A stretch of 64,000 nt of DNA from Caenorhabditis elegans (GCF_000002985.6 NC_003281.10:6820001-6884000), one strand, 5' to 3'; counted from the stretch's first letter, positions 51,126 through 63,683 are shown. Notes: generated by a model not told the origin, from the letters alone. Translations and numbers: made by a program.

Positions 51126-52794
51126 TTTTTAAGTGTTCTCCCAGAAATCAGGAAATAAAGTCTTGACGTTTAAGACCAAAACACGAAAAACCTTTCATTT
51201 TTGTTCGAGCAACAAGACAACTGACGTTGTTTCGGGTCACGAGTAGAGATGGGGGTCCTGACTGATAATCATCAACAAAATGCCGTGGATTTCAATTTTT
51301 CGTGAAATCTTCGATGAGTTTTCCATGTGATTTTACACAGCTTTACACTTGACTTCAATCCCCAGCCATTTCTCGACGCCCTATTATTTTTTCGATTTTC
51401 TCGCTACACATGATGACGTCTCATTTTTCAGTGATCATCTCAGTTGTTTTTTTTTTGTTTCTGCAGGAACATAATACGAAGTTTTCAAGGAATTCCTGTA
51501 ACAAAATCAAAAGAGGAAAAATATTGATTGATTAATGTTTGAAAGTCTCTGGTTACGGTACACAGTACGCAAACACGGTCACGACAGTTTGCACATTTAT
51601 CGAAAATCTGATTTTGTTTCTGAAATTGTTAGTTTTAATTGTTTAATTTTTATTGGTCCTAATATCCCGAATACTTTTTAACTATTCATAGAAAATTAAA
51701 ACCAGGAAGCTAAACATTTTTAAGTATGTTTTTTTTTCTGCAGACGCTAGACACTCCTCCCAGCCAAGCCAAATGGAACAGCTGCAGCTGATGGGTTCCA
51801 TTCTCCCATCCATCGCATTCTTCTCATTTTGTGCACGTTCCTCTTTATAATGCACAGAGAACCACCATTTGACCTTCTCATAACCTCTCGACGTCACTCC
51901 TTTCTTTCTTTTTATTTTTCCGGAAAATTTGCGACGTCGAGGAAATAGAAAAGAAAGTAGGAGAACCGGAGAAGCTTTCGTTGAGTTTTTGAGAGATAAT
52001 TACTTCCGCCAGAGAGCGTTTTTGTTAGAAGGTTTGCCTGAAAACCTGGTGAACATTTATATCTGTGTTAGAGATCGACGAAGGCTATCTTTTATTTGTG
52101 TTTTTCTGGCTTCAACTTTAAAAGTGTTGCAGTTCCGTCATTTTTTGAAAAATTAAACTGCGACTTGCCAAAACTTTTCGTAAAGCGATATTAACATTTA
52201 TTTTCATTCAGAAACTGTTGTGCACATGTCGCTTTGTCTCTTTGTGTCTCCGCACCCCATAAAGCTTTTCTCCTCTCCAAAGTACAAATACACCCTCTTA
52301 TTTCTCTCTCCTATAATACATTGACGGACCCCAAGTGCAAACTATGGTGCACTTTCTCTTTTAATTCTCTGCGTCTCTGATATAGAGCGTTCAATTTCGC
52401 ACGTTTCTGCATTATTTTTTGCATATTTTTGACAGTTTGCACTGTAATTTTGAAATTGTAGCTTTGATAGCGGACTTGATCTGAAATGTACCGACAACGT
52501 TTCTTTTTCCATGCCAAATGTTAATTTCGCTCTGATAGGAGGGAGTTTTGAACTTTTACAACTTCGATCCGCTGATCTTTAAAATACCTTTGTAAGATAG
52601 TAACTTCATTTGTTCTCATTTATGATCTTCGTTGTTTTTAATATTTTATCACCCACGTGGTTTAGTGGAACAAAAGGTACCAAATGGGCGGCGCAAAGTC
52701 CAAAAAGCCGACGTCACTTTCTTGTTTTTTCCTTCCTTCTTTAGTGTATTTTGACAGTATTCTGTCCATTGATCTTTTATCAAGTGAGATAAGG
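51126..52794. other. Intergenic region with no supported gene
   Basis: After the polyadenylation signal the sequence is A/T-rich with pyrimidine tracts. Open frames on both strands are short and lack splice-compatible partners. A G/C-richer part begins near 52650 and leads into the promoter region of the next gene. Confidence 0.4.
51154..51159 (+). terminator. Polyadenylation signal AATAAA
   Basis: Lies 28 nt after the stop codon at 51125, a normal distance for a short worm 3' UTR. It probably ends the kbp-1 operon. Confidence 0.6.
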
Positions 52795-53116
52795 AAGCGC
52801 CGGCCGGCGGCACTGAAATTGTTTATAAGTAGCCGATGAAAGCGAAACAGACGTTGTTTTCGAGCTGATAAGTAACGATTTTGAGATGTTTTCACTTTTG
52901 TGAAGGTCACCAGATTGTGCTTGCTGAGAGCTTGATAGAGCAGAGCTCATCGATGTTTGACAGTTTTTGAAGTGTTTTGAGACCCTTCTAGTTATTTCTA
53001 TACCTTTTCCTACCTTTTCCTCTTGTTTTTTGTTTGGTTATATAATCTCGCCTGTATCAGTTCCTTGTTCAATCTTTTCATTTTTCAGCTAATAAATTCG
53101 CCCTTCCTAACACAAA
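52795..53116 (+). promoter_or_regulatory. Promoter and leader of the small gene at 53117
   Basis: A G/C block gccggccggcggc (about 52799-52811) is followed by TATA-like TTTATAAG (52822-52829) and a GATA site TGATAA (52866-52871). A splice acceptor tttttcag ends at 53088, 28 nt before the ATG, so the leader is spliced, either in cis or to SL1. The combination looks like a strong somatic promoter; tissue cannot be read from it. Confidence 0.5.
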
Positions 53117-53446
53117 ATGGCTACCCAAACCGCTGTCACTGCCACTACTGTCCCACAAGGATCCCCATCTGTCACTGGATCTGCTTCGCAAGGAGGAATT
53201 CTGAACTCAGCTCGTCAGTTCTTCTCTCTCGCTGCTCCAAAAGTCGAAAAAGGTGATTTCTCCTGAAAACTTGACCATTTTTGCAGGTTTCATTCACAAA
53301 AAATAAAGCTCAAACATTATCTAAATATTTCAGATAAGGAATTCTCATTCCGATTCCTGACATCTCCACTCAGATCGAAGCCAGCTGCCACAGTCAATGC
53401 CGATAACTTCTACATGTATGCGTGCGGATCCATCAACATGCCATAA
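53117..53446 (+). CDS. Small unidentified protein (82 aa), apparently highly expressed
   Basis: Two exons (53117-53252 and 53334-53446) join in phase to 82 aa. It starts MATQTAVTATTVPQGSP, is Ser/Thr/Ala-rich for about 45 residues, then continues EFSFRFLTSPLRSKPA and ends NADNFYMYACGSINMP. There is no signal peptide or membrane segment. Codon choice (ACC, GTC, TTC, ATC, GGA, CCA) is that of strongly expressed worm genes and unlike the neighbouring chance frames. A polyadenylation signal is at 53713-53718. I do not recognise the family; conservation outside nematodes seems unlikely but is untested. Confidence in the gene is high and in any function nil. Confidence 0.8.
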
Positions 53447-53712
53447 GCACACAGAATCCAATTCAATTAAATCATCCACGGGCGTCTTTCGCGATCTTCA
53501 TTCAATTTTTTTTTGTTTTTACTTTTTAATCTGCAGATCTCCTTGACACCCGACAATTTCCAGCTTTCCAGCCTAGAACAGGAGACCGTTTTAACCCAAA
53601 AATATTTTCCAAATTCATTTCGTGTTACTATTGTTTCATCATGACTTCTTCCGTGCTATTTTTTGTCTTATCAATATTCTTCACTAATTTTGCTCAAAGC
53701 ATTTTTCTAGCT

Positions 53713-53718
53713 AATAAA
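53713..53718 (+). terminator. Polyadenylation signal AATAAA of the 82-aa gene
   Basis: Lies 266 nt after the stop codon, preceded by a T-rich 3' UTR. It is the first exact hexamer on the plus strand after the gene. Confidence 0.5.
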
Positions 53719-54293
53719 TGAACAGAAGCAGTTGTTGGTTTGAACACATGATTTCAGCCAGAAAAAAAGAAAGAAACATGCCAATTTCCGATTCCGCGAA
53801 AAACCACAAGACTCCCCCGCATCGTTAATTAAAAGGAAGAGATGAAAAATCAAAGAATTCTCACTTTTTTAGTGATTTCTCTCTCTCAACGCCAACAATC
53901 CGGTGTGGGGAGCTCATAATTAGTGCTCTCACTGTCTCCTGTCTTTTTCTCTATTTAAGCTTCGTCTTTTCGTTTTTCAATGTGTTAGTGTCACATTTCA
54001 GCCAGATATTCGCGTGTTGAGACTAAAGAGAAAGAAGGAATATATGTGTGTATATATGGTGATGACATGCCATGTTTCAATACTTTTCCTCTTGGTTTAA
54101 AAAAGTTTTAACTTTTGGAATTTATGCTCAAGCTTTAAAATTTTCCAGCAACAGTGTTTTGCCGCGCTTGTGCCAAAAACTACAGGAAAAAATACGTTTC
54201 AGCTGGTGGTATACTAGTCGTGAAATTTTTAATTTTGTAAATAAAAAATGTTGCCGTATCTCGACGTAAAAAGTAATTTTAAATCAAAAAAAA

Positions 54294-54424
54294 GTGTGCG
54301 CCTTTAAAGAGTACTGTAGTTTCAAACTTGTGTTGTTGCGGAATTTTTATTAATCAAATAAAAAAATCAATAAACAATTCCGCACAGAACAAATGTTTTT
54401 TACAGTACTTTTAATGACGCACAC
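54294..54424. repeat. Imperfect palindromic element
   Basis: Outer arms GTGTGCGCCTTTAAAGAGTACTGTAG (54294 onward) and ACAGTACTTTTAATGACGCACAC (54402-54424) are complementary with a few mismatches. Inner arms tgcggaattttt and aacaattccgca continue the pairing around an A/T-rich centre. This pattern is common for dispersed palindromic repeats in worm DNA. Confidence 0.6.
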
Positions 54425-55264
54425 ATGTCCGCATTAAAAAAATTGTCGTGTCGAGACCCTATACTGTATTTTTGGGGTAATAAAAAAAATAGTTTCGCAT
54501 TTTTTCAACAAAAAAGTGTTTTCAGAAAAAAAAATTCCTTGAAAATAAAAAAAAACTTTGCAAAGAAACGCAGAAGATGGTTACTGTAATACTTAAAAGT
54601 GCACAATCGCGTGAAATTACGTTTCCAGCTAAATTATTTTATAACGGTTTTTGATTTGTTGGAAAAAAACTGAAACTGAGAAGCTGTTCCAAATTCTGTT
54701 TAAATTTGCCAAGTGAAATCCCTTTTGAACTAGTTAAACTTTTTCAGAATTTCCAACTCAATGAAATCCGTTTTTCGAATTTTCTAGAAGTAGTTATAAG
54801 CCGCCGTCCGTCAAATATGGAAATCTAAAATCACAATTCGCTTCAATGAGTTTGATTTTCGTTTTCTCGTCCGTTTCTTCAAAAAGTGTCAAGATTCATG
54901 TGTATTCCACCTCCGTTTCCTTTGGTATTTTCGCTTTGAGGAACTAAACTTATTTGGTGAACCACTCAAGGGTTTTAAATTACGAGATTGATCAGAAATC
55001 ATGATTTTTTGAAAACTAATTTTAAAAATATTTCTCAACTGCAAATCGTAGTTCATTAACGAATTATAATTGAAACTAGGATCATAAATAGACTGGCGCC
55101 AGAAGTATTAATAACTCATTATTATTTTAAATGTCTCTTCTTTTTCTATGACATTTCCATCAAGCTATTAGAAAGGTAAAAAAACTTATTACGATTTCCA
55201 AACTGTGAATTTAAATTTTGATAATTGGTCATCATCAAAAATCATCAAAATACTTTGAACTTCC

Positions 55265-55490
55265 TCAAAAAAAAGCGTTTCTTTTTTCAAACATATCTTT
55301 AAACTTTTCGGTCGTTTTTCTTCCAAATACTTTCCAAAAAAGTTTCAATTTTTCTTTATCTTCGGTTTCGGGAGGTAATATGATTTTCCGGCGCAATTGG
55401 GCGTTGGTCTTGTGAAATTTTTTTAGATCTCCTTTGCTCTTCTTTTGCTTTTTTGATAATTTTTCGTATGAAAAGTACACATGATGCTCG
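55265..55490 (-). CDS. Possible coding exon or gene relic, Lys-rich
   Basis: On the minus strand an acceptor ttttttcag is followed by a frame open from 55490 to 55265. It reads DEHHVYFSYEKLSKKQKKSK and later LRRKIILPPETEDKEKLKLF, about 75 residues, strongly basic. The middle is richer in G+C than its surroundings. No upstream exon or start could be joined in phase. It may be a relic, a lone exon of an undetected gene, or chance in A-rich DNA. Confidence 0.2.
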
Positions 55491-57843
55491 TCTGAAAAAA
55501 ATGAACTGGTGGCTTCTTTTGTTTCTTTTCAGATTAAATTTCTTCTTGGAGTGCATAATGACGTCCAGGTCTTGTAATTAAATTTATGAATATTCTAACT
55601 GAACATAGATTTGTCAAATAAAATTTAGACTTTAGTTGGGATCATCAACTAGTGTTTCTTGCAAACGTTCAACATAAAATGTGTTTTTTTATAATTTTTT
55701 ACAGATTTCTAATATAGTATTTTATGTGTATTATTTTTGTATTCTTTTCTTATGACACGATTCGTATGGAATCGTATTGAAATAAATGAATAAATAGAAT
55801 AGAGTTTCTCAATTTTTTTTGTTCTAAAATAGGATTTTTCAGAAAAAATTGTTTGCCGGTTTTGAGCAAATATTTTAGTGTCTCTGAAAAATTAGAAATA
55901 TAGAAAAGAAGCTTGAAAAGAGGTTTCCTAGTTAGAACACTCCTAGCCAAAGTAAGCTCCGCTAAATCTATTTTTCAACTTTTTCATAGCATTATCACTT
56001 TTCTTGTTCTTAAACTTGCATTTTAAAACTATATGCTTTAGGTCAACCAAAATGTCAACTTTTAGAGGTAGTTTGGCTCTAGTCTACTGTAAATATTCTT
56101 GTATACCATCAACCTACCGTTCTCAATATAATTCGCGCTAATTTTAACTTGAATACCATTGTTCATTTCCAGAACCTTCACAGAAAGGCTTTCACTTTTC
56201 AATCTTTACTCTCAAAAACCAAAATCCCATTAAACATTTCTCTCAAGTTTTTTAGTGATTCATTCCTGAATTATTTCCTCGTTCCCAGACTTGTTAATAA
56301 TATTCGCCACAACTTAACCAGTCTCGATCTGAAAAAATTATAAAATATGATAATTGCACGCCATTATTACTTTTATCGTTGACTGGAATTATTTGTGAGA
56401 ATCAAAATTTAACAGAATTTAATAAATTTCCAGACAGAAAACCTGATTGCTCTATATATTTTTTAATTTTCGAATCGGAAAACCAAATGGAAAACAATTT
56501 GTTAAATTCCAAAATTAAAAACAATTTGAGAACGCTATTTATCAGTAAGAAAGGTTAATTTATTTTCCCACATAATTTTCTTCAGAATTTTGAAAAATAA
56601 ATCAAGTTTTCCAAATAATTTTATATAGAGATTCGACAGCTGCATTATGTCAGAAATTATTGATAACATGCTAACGGGACTGTAAGTTCTGTGTCAAATA
56701 CATAGTGTGTTTTTTGCATTTCAGAACTATTCTTTTAAAAATTGAAAAATAACTATGCAATTTACAGTACTTGGCCCAGGGCTTAAAATTCTTACATTTT
56801 TCTAGGACTTCTTTTCCAAAATTTATAAACGCTTTTATAATTCTGGCTGTAACATTAGGTAAAAATCGAGTTTTCACAAGATTAATGATCTCAAAAGTTT
56901 TTTGAATTTTAACTGAACTTTGAGGTTTTAGTTTCAATAATTATTTGTATTATCTTGTTTTCTTGTCCTATTCCATAATTCATCAACTAGTTTCTCAAAT
57001 TATCGGTGCAGTTCTTTTTTTCCTATCCATTCCCTTTTCCCTCTCCGTTTCTCTCTCTCTCACTGTTCTTTCCACGTATCCTCTCTTCTTCCAGAGTCTC
57101 GGAGCTCGTAATTTGTTATTCATACTTGCACATTCCGTTTGATGTTTGTTATTACTCTCAACTACTTTTTTGTATGTCCGTTTACTCTTCTTTTTCTAAT
57201 CGGAAATGTGTTTTATCACTATTTTGATGGGCTGGTACAAGCTTTTTTTATTAGTTGGCAATTGGATTACTGTAGCACATATGGACTTTGACAACTATTC
57301 TTACAGTTTTGAAAACCGTTATTCAAAAAAAAAATTAGCGTTTTCATTCTGTAATTTTTTCGTGGCGGTGAAGTAAAATTTCCAAATTTGATTTGAATAT
57401 ATTTACAAAAACTTTGAGTTTGGTTTAGCTTGAACTATATACATAGTTGAATGCTCCAAGTTAGAACTCCAGCTAGCCGGCCAGCTGTCTAATCATAAGA
57501 AGCTACCTTCACAACGCAAAAGTATTCCCAAAATATGTATCGGAAACAAACATAATTAATTGTCTAGACAATATTTCCTATAAGAACTGTGCAATCATTG
57601 CTGAAGTTATCAAGAAAGTAAAAAACGAAAATATATTTTCACCTGAGACTTTGACGAGGAAGTCGAGACATGGGTAGATTTATTTTTGCAATCGGAAATC
57701 TAATCAGTTTTGATATTATTTGCTTTCGTATTTTTGGGTTATACACTTTGGGAAAGTAAGCAATGAAGGGAAATCTAATCACGTGTCTTAGTATTTTTTG
57801 AAAATTGACTAGAATTTATTTTCATTTTGTTCCAGTAGTCATA

Positions 57844-58295
57844 TACCGTATTTCTTCTATTAATATGGCCTCCCTATTAGACTTGCACTCCCTATTAGTA
57901 TTGCACCTTGAACACCCTCCGAAAATTAGTATTGCACTCCCTATTAGTGTTGCACTCCCTAATAGTCTTGCGTCTACTTTTTTTTTTTGGTACAGACCCA
58001 CCTCACTAATTTTGAGATTTTAACAACATTTTTTGCCTACTTTGCAACAATTTGTGGTAAAATTTCTATGAAATTGAAGTTACTGTTCCTTTTTGTCGCA
58101 ATTACAATCAAATTTTCTAAACTTTCACACAAGGTTCGAGTTTTTTCAGAAAAAAATCAGAAAGCTCAAAGTCAGAAAAATTTTCTGAAATTTAATATTG
58201 CACTCCCTAATAGTCTTGCACTCCCTATTAGTATTGCAAGCGGGAAGACCATCGAACAATAGTATTGCAGCCATATTAATAGAAGAAATACGGTA
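57844..58295. mobile_element. MITE-like element with perfect 26-bp terminal inverted repeats
   Basis: TACCGTATTTCTTCTATTAA and six further bases (57844-57869) are repeated exactly in reverse complement at 58270-58295. Both ends carry TA, so the element proper is probably CCGTATT...AATACGG inserted at a duplicated TA, as for Tc1/mariner-type elements. Inside, 18-bp units of the form CTCCCTATTAGTATTGCA recur: four or more on the left (57870-57970) and two on the right (58202-58237), all in the same orientation. The 220-bp core has no transposase frame, so it must be non-autonomous. Confidence 0.8.
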
Positions 58296-60009
58296 GTATT
58301 GCTATATAGTTGATTTGAAGAGCAATATATTATCCTGTGAACTTGGTACAAAACAAGGTTTCGAAGCGACTTTTTGTGGGGTACTGTCTACTTATAAATT
58401 GTGAATTTCTACGAATTGGCATCTAATTGAACTAAGAGTATTATTTTTTTTCCATTAAAATTTTTTCCACTTTTTCGGTGTATAACATCAACTTTAGAGC
58501 AGTTCCGAAGCCTTTTGATTTAAAACTGTACCACATATATAAATAACTTCAGAGGTGGAACTCAAAGAAGGCTCACTCAACAAAAGCCGGTGTTAAATAG
58601 TTTTCTTGAATAGGCAGATGTTTTCTTAACTTTGAGTTTATGCAATTTATAAATGAGAATTTGTTCTTTGAAATTAGCCCGACATTGAAAATATGGTTTT
58701 TCTGTATTCAAGAATGATTAGCCAGCAATTTAATTTTACGATCTAATGTTTTTTTTCGAAGGTTTGTACCAATTTAAGTATGGCTGGCAAATGGCAAAAG
58801 AACCAAACCGAGCGTCCAGGTTTTTAAAATTCTGTTTTCTTCATTGTCGCGGTTTTTTGAAATAATCACAGAATTCGCTTCTTAAAAGTATTTATTATTG
58901 AAATAACTGGGCACCGGATTTGCCCAAAACTTTTTTTGAGATATTTATTTTGGAACACAAAAATTGAACCATTTTTGAAAAGTGTTACTATTGTACTTTT
59001 TCATTTCACTACGAAAAAAGTGTTTTGAACTGTCGTTAATTCAGGCGCTACTTCACCTTTAGTGTGGTAAGAAAAAAGTTGAAATTGTTTCAACTGTAGA
59101 GACTTATGTTCTATATTAAAGTTGTTATATTGGTTTTCTTGAATTTTTGATTTCCTTGTATTTCGAGATAAGTCTGTTTTGGTCCAATTTTCCAGAGTTC
59201 AAAGTGTACAAAGTAAGTATAATGTTAATTGTGGTACAATTGAGAGTTTTTTATCCACCCGCCAATATATTTTTACCCGTTTGATAAAAATGACGGGGTT
59301 TGGAATGACGAGATATAATAGAAAAACAGAGAAAACAAAGAATGGGATCTAATGAGAAATTTAAATGGAATAAATGAAAAAGCTTTGGGGGAATACGAGA
59401 ACAAAAAAATTGGAAAACTTTTACTCTTTGGCTGGGAAGCCGTGAAGTCAAATGGCTATTTACCCGACACAGAGATCCCATTGTCTTTTGTCTTTTTGTC
59501 GCATTCCATTGGCTAGCAGGAAAAAAGAAAAAAAAGAAAATATTCCATCAATTCATTCCATTGCTCTCCAATGTAGCCGCCTACCAATTCATCCAATGAC
59601 TTTTGTTTTGGTTTTTGTGCCGTGTCAAGAGGCCAGCCAGTGTTCCAATTTTCCCTACCTCTGTTATTCTATATTTTTTTTTTGGTATGCCATTGCTAGT
59701 GACTATGCAATTGGTTGGAATTATGAATAATTGAGTCAGAAAACGTTTTTGTCTCTTTCCCTCCTTCTAAGGATATAGGTCAAAAGATATTTCACGTGCA
59801 AGGATTTTTTGTTTTTCTTAGATATCTAGATGCAATAATTCTAAAAATTTATCTTAATTTTCAGAAAATTCAATTTCTTTCAGATTTTTAGAGTAGATAT
59901 CAACAAAAAAAACTGCGTGTCTTTTCACTCTGAATCTGACTTTTGATGAAAAATAACTCACCTGCCGCACTAATTTCAATGTTTTCGGATTTATTTTAAC
60001 CTTTGGAGT

Positions 60010-60156
60010 TTATTTTTCATGAATCACGTTAGGTTTACGCTTAGGCATAGAAATATGTTCATGTCTTTGGCATGAAGCATTTTCAATATTGCGATTTTCA
60101 CTTACCATTCCTATTTCCAATTTAGATTTGAAAAAATACATATCTCTCATTGGCAT
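60010..60156 (-). CDS. Possible 48-aa reading frame
   Basis: ATG at 60156 follows an acceptor-like tttttttcaag by 9 nt. The frame is open for 48 residues, with GMVSENRNIENASCQRHEH in the middle and a basic end (MPKRKPNVIHEK). It could be a 3' exon of the frame at 60281-60487, but the phases do not join as drawn. Low support. Confidence 0.12.
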   Translation of the reverse strand: MPMRDMYFFKSKLEIGMVSENRNIENASCQRHEHISMPKRKPNVIHEK

Positions 60157-60280
60157 TCTTCATGACTTGAAAAAAAGTAGATAGCAACAAAAACAACAAA
60201 AAAACAAAAATATGTCAATTTAACTCATATTTCCCTGTTTCCGTTTCTATTCGTTTATTTTTTCTTTCATATATTTATTT

Positions 60281-60487
60281 TTATTTTCCATTACCTTTCC
60301 GCCTCTGCTTCTTTTTTCCGGAAGCTTTCATATAAATAATACCTACACAATTCTCATTCCAACATCCTTGACTTTTTAGTGTTTCAAGCTTGGTTAGACT
60401 TGAACAAAACATACCTTCTAATGGCTCTTTCTGTTGCTCAATGAGCTCGATCAGGTACGTCAATAGGACCAAAAAAAGCACATTCAT
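60281..60487 (-). CDS. Candidate small secreted peptide (68 aa)
   Basis: The frame starts MNVLFLVLLTYLIELIEQ, a good signal-peptide shape. It continues with two Cys in QGCWNENCVG and ends in a basic tail containing GKKKQRR, which resembles a processing and amidation site. A strong donor-like gtatgt at about 60414 just after EPLE could instead make this only a first exon. No family is recognised, no partner exon joins in phase, and chance is possible in this A/T-rich region. Confidence 0.2.
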   Translation of the reverse strand: MNVLFLVLLTYLIELIEQQKEPLEGMFCSSLTKLETLKSQGCWNENCVGIIYMKASGKKKQRRKGNGK

Positions 60488-62254
60488 TACATTGTCTGCT
60501 CATGGGAAGTGGACTTTCTTGCTCATTTCTCATTGGAAGTTCATTGAGGTATAACTGCAGATACCAAATTATGTTCTTTTGAATGCTTTGGGAAAAATTT
60601 TAATTTCAAACCTACACTGGAAAATGTGAAAAAGTAACGCTTCAAGTGATTTTCCACAATTTTTCAAATCTCATACAAAAACACATACGAAATTAAAATT
60701 CAATCTTCTGAACTTTTTGTTTTCTTGTCCTTATTATTTTTTTCTTTTGCAAATCGATTTCCAGTCCCTCTTCTACTATTTTCACAGAATCAAACTAATA
60801 TCTAGAAATTGAGTTTTAACTTGATTGATTATTCCGTCATGTTCTCGTTATATTGAAAAGTTTATTGGATTTCATTTAGTTTTCCTATTTTTTATAAATA
60901 TTAGTTTTTGAACTGATTAGGTCAAAGATATAGATTTCGGTAATTCTACAATTTTGTCAGAGTGAATATTTCGAAGAGTATTTTCTGAATACGTGTCGTC
61001 ATAGGTAACGAGATAGGTTGAAAACAAAAGTGTATGTGACGTAAAAAGTAGTGATATATATTGAAATCCCAAGGTGATTTCTGCACATATATTTTCTTGT
61101 TGCTCATTAGTGTAGCTCCTGTATTACTCTTCTTTAATCTTATTTATTTATTTATTTTTATATTTATTCATCAGGCAACAATCATAATGATGCAACTACA
61201 ACAAAGCAGTGAAGTGAAGGAAAAAAGAATGAATAAATAGATATAAAATAATCATTAGGCACTTCATTAACTGCTCCGGTACCTTATGACTATGCTTTTA
61301 TCAAAAATTATTTGGTGAAAAAGTATTTTAGTTCCTTGATGGTTCTGTAGCTGATAGTGAGTAATTTCCAGAATTTTCAAAATAAATATGGTCTGCCAGA
61401 GTGAAGTAATTTCTCTTTTTATCATACGATTCCGTTATACCGATTGTACCTTCTATCATATTTTTGTATAGACTACAATTTTATGTTAGTCATACACTTA
61501 CTACCTTCGCCTGCCTACCGCCTATTTTCTGAGTTTTGGCGTCAGCTTCATGTAGTTTAGGCACGAGAAACGCGGGCAGGTAATCTGATGCCTACAATAA
61601 TACTATGCACGAACTCTACTTAACACGGATATTTTGCTGTGTAAGCAGTTATCGGATTGAAACATAGCGGCAAGTTCAATAGACTCTTTTTTTCACCTGT
61701 AAATATTTTCCCAAATTTTTCCCTTGGAATACTGATTAGAAATTATTTTAAGATGTTTAAAAAGCCTTCAACACATATTCATAATATTTTGTTTCCGTTC
61801 GATACATCTTACCAATGCTCTGATGACATCAATGCTAACATTCAGATTTGTTCAAAAAGCTTGTTGCAAATCCCCTTTTTTCTTCTTTTCAACACAAATC
61901 CTATTCTGATAGCTGTAATCCTGTCATGTCCCTTTGATGATAAATCATGCGAAAAATGATGAAAAAAGTGTTAATCCGAATGTCAAATCTCCCCCACTAT
62001 CACCAGCTTACCGGAAATTTTTTGAATTTCCGTTGAGAAGAGAAAAAGTAAGGAAATGTTGAAAATAAGCTGCAATTGGTACACTTCGCCAACGCATTGC
62101 AGCTAGTTATGCGTGTAATTTTAATATCATGTGATTCTATTTTTTATGTTTCTCATTTTTTGTTACATTGTCACTGTGTGACACCATTTGCTCTGAAATT
62201 TCTTTTCTTCTTTTTGTTGTAAAATTCTCTATCATTTTCAGTGATATATCAGAA

Positions 62255-63683
62255 ATGTTACGATGGTTTCACGTAGAAGACGAGAAGACTTTCCTGTTTG
62301 GAATACAATTTCGAAATCGAAAACTGGTCACATTCTTTGCTCTGGTTCAATTAGTAGTGGCTTCTGTATCATTTGCTCAACACATTTACTCAGTTGCTCT
62401 TTTTAATAAGGTTGGTTGGAACAGTAGATGGAAGATGAATGACTTCACACGTTACCTATAAATCTTTTGGGGATTTTTTAAATCAGATTTTAAAAAAGAA
62501 AGAAAAACAAAAAACACTTTAAAATAAGTTTCCGAAGAATCTAAAATCATTCTATGACTCTAAACAAGCTTAGCAAACTAAAGAGCTTCTGTACCTACCC
62601 CATACATTCCAGCCCTGATCTCCTGCTTTTTTGTTTTACCGGGTAGACATATTAATTTCAAAATACATTTGTACATTTGTTTCCTAGAACGAAAATCTTG
62701 AAAAACATTCCGACTTGATCGTTTACATTAATTCAGATATTCTATTGCTCATTCAACGAAACTCGTTCCAATACCGGTCATTTTCTATCTCATGACGTGA
62801 TTATTTTCGACTTTGGTCTTTTCCACGAATTAATTAATGTAAGCTGAACATTTCGTTCATTTTTTGTTGGATGGTTCTCCAAACAAGTATTTTCAGGTCC
62901 AAGAATGTATAGCAAACTATTTAGACGGTGGCTATATGCGGTGTCTATGGTGTTTCACTCAAATGATTGCATTGACCTTAACAATATGTAAGTGCTCCAA
63001 GGGGAAGAGTAACATAGAGTGTCAATGAACTTGCCTACTTTCTTACCTACTGGGCGACCTAGGCTTGCCTCGTGCCTACTTCCAAAGTTCCCGATATAGA
63101 TTCTTTCAATTAGTCGTTGCCCGGCACTGCTAAGAAACGGTCCTATTCCTATGCCATAGTTTATCGATCACAGCCTTTCCAAAATTTTTAACTGAACCTT
63201 CACGTTTACAGGGACAACACTATGTATACCAAAACCACATCCTTTACTGTTATGGCCGATGTTAATAATTCAAAATGCGTATTGTTTTGGATTAGTAATT
63301 TTAACAATAGCAACGGCAGATAAGGTAAGGTTTCCAGTTTATGTCTTCTAGCAGGGCATTAAAACTGGAAGAAAGTCGTCGTTTTTTTCATGATCAAAAT
63401 TGTTTAAAAGTCTCGTTAGACTCTTTGATCTATTAGATAAATATCAGAACTACCTTTAGGTGGAAAGTTCAAATTCTGGAGTCTGAGCAATCTTAAAATA
63501 TTTCAGCTCCTGGTTGCCCTGTTCCATCCTGTTAATGCTCACCTGAACCTGATGATTTTATATTTTGCCGTTGGAACATCAATCAATCATTTCTTTGACT
63601 ACATCCTCTGGCACTACTATTGGTATGAAGAATTTCAATATATTGGTAGAACAGGAAAACATGTGATTCCCTTTTGGGTGTAG
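62255..63683 (+). CDS. Unidentified membrane protein with about four transmembrane segments
   Basis: Five exons (62255-62410, 62737-62838, 62897-62987, 63212-63324, 63507-63683) join in phase to 212 aa. Hydrophobic segments lie at about 23-45 (LVTFFALVQLVVASVSF), 104-120 (FTQMIALTLTIWTTLCI), 125-150 (LLLWPMLIIQNAYCFGLVIL) and 165-180 (NLMILYFAVGTSINHF). A loop of about 50 residues separates the first two. The C-terminus is aromatic (DYILWHYYWYEEF) and ends KHVIPFWV. The ATG lies 12 nt after an acceptor attttcag. A polyadenylation signal is at 63832-63837. The topology resembles small tetraspan proteins of nematodes, but I cannot name a family. Confidence 0.8.

Larger units (their letters stand above)
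53719..62254. other. 8.5-kb gene-poor region
   Basis: No gene with splice-consistent exons was found on either strand. Identified contents are an inverted repeat at 54294-54424, a possible minus-strand exon at 55265-55490, a terminal-inverted-repeat element at 57844-58295 and two small minus-strand frames at 60010-60487. The rest is A/T-rich, with pyrimidine tracts (about 57030-57070). Promoter elements for the gene at 62255 are expected in the last kilobase. Confidence 0.45.

Noticed and set aside
60025..60050. Telomere-like TTAGGTTTACGCTTAGGC
   Set aside because: Only two imperfect or separated TTAGGC-like units. This is expected by chance in a window this size.
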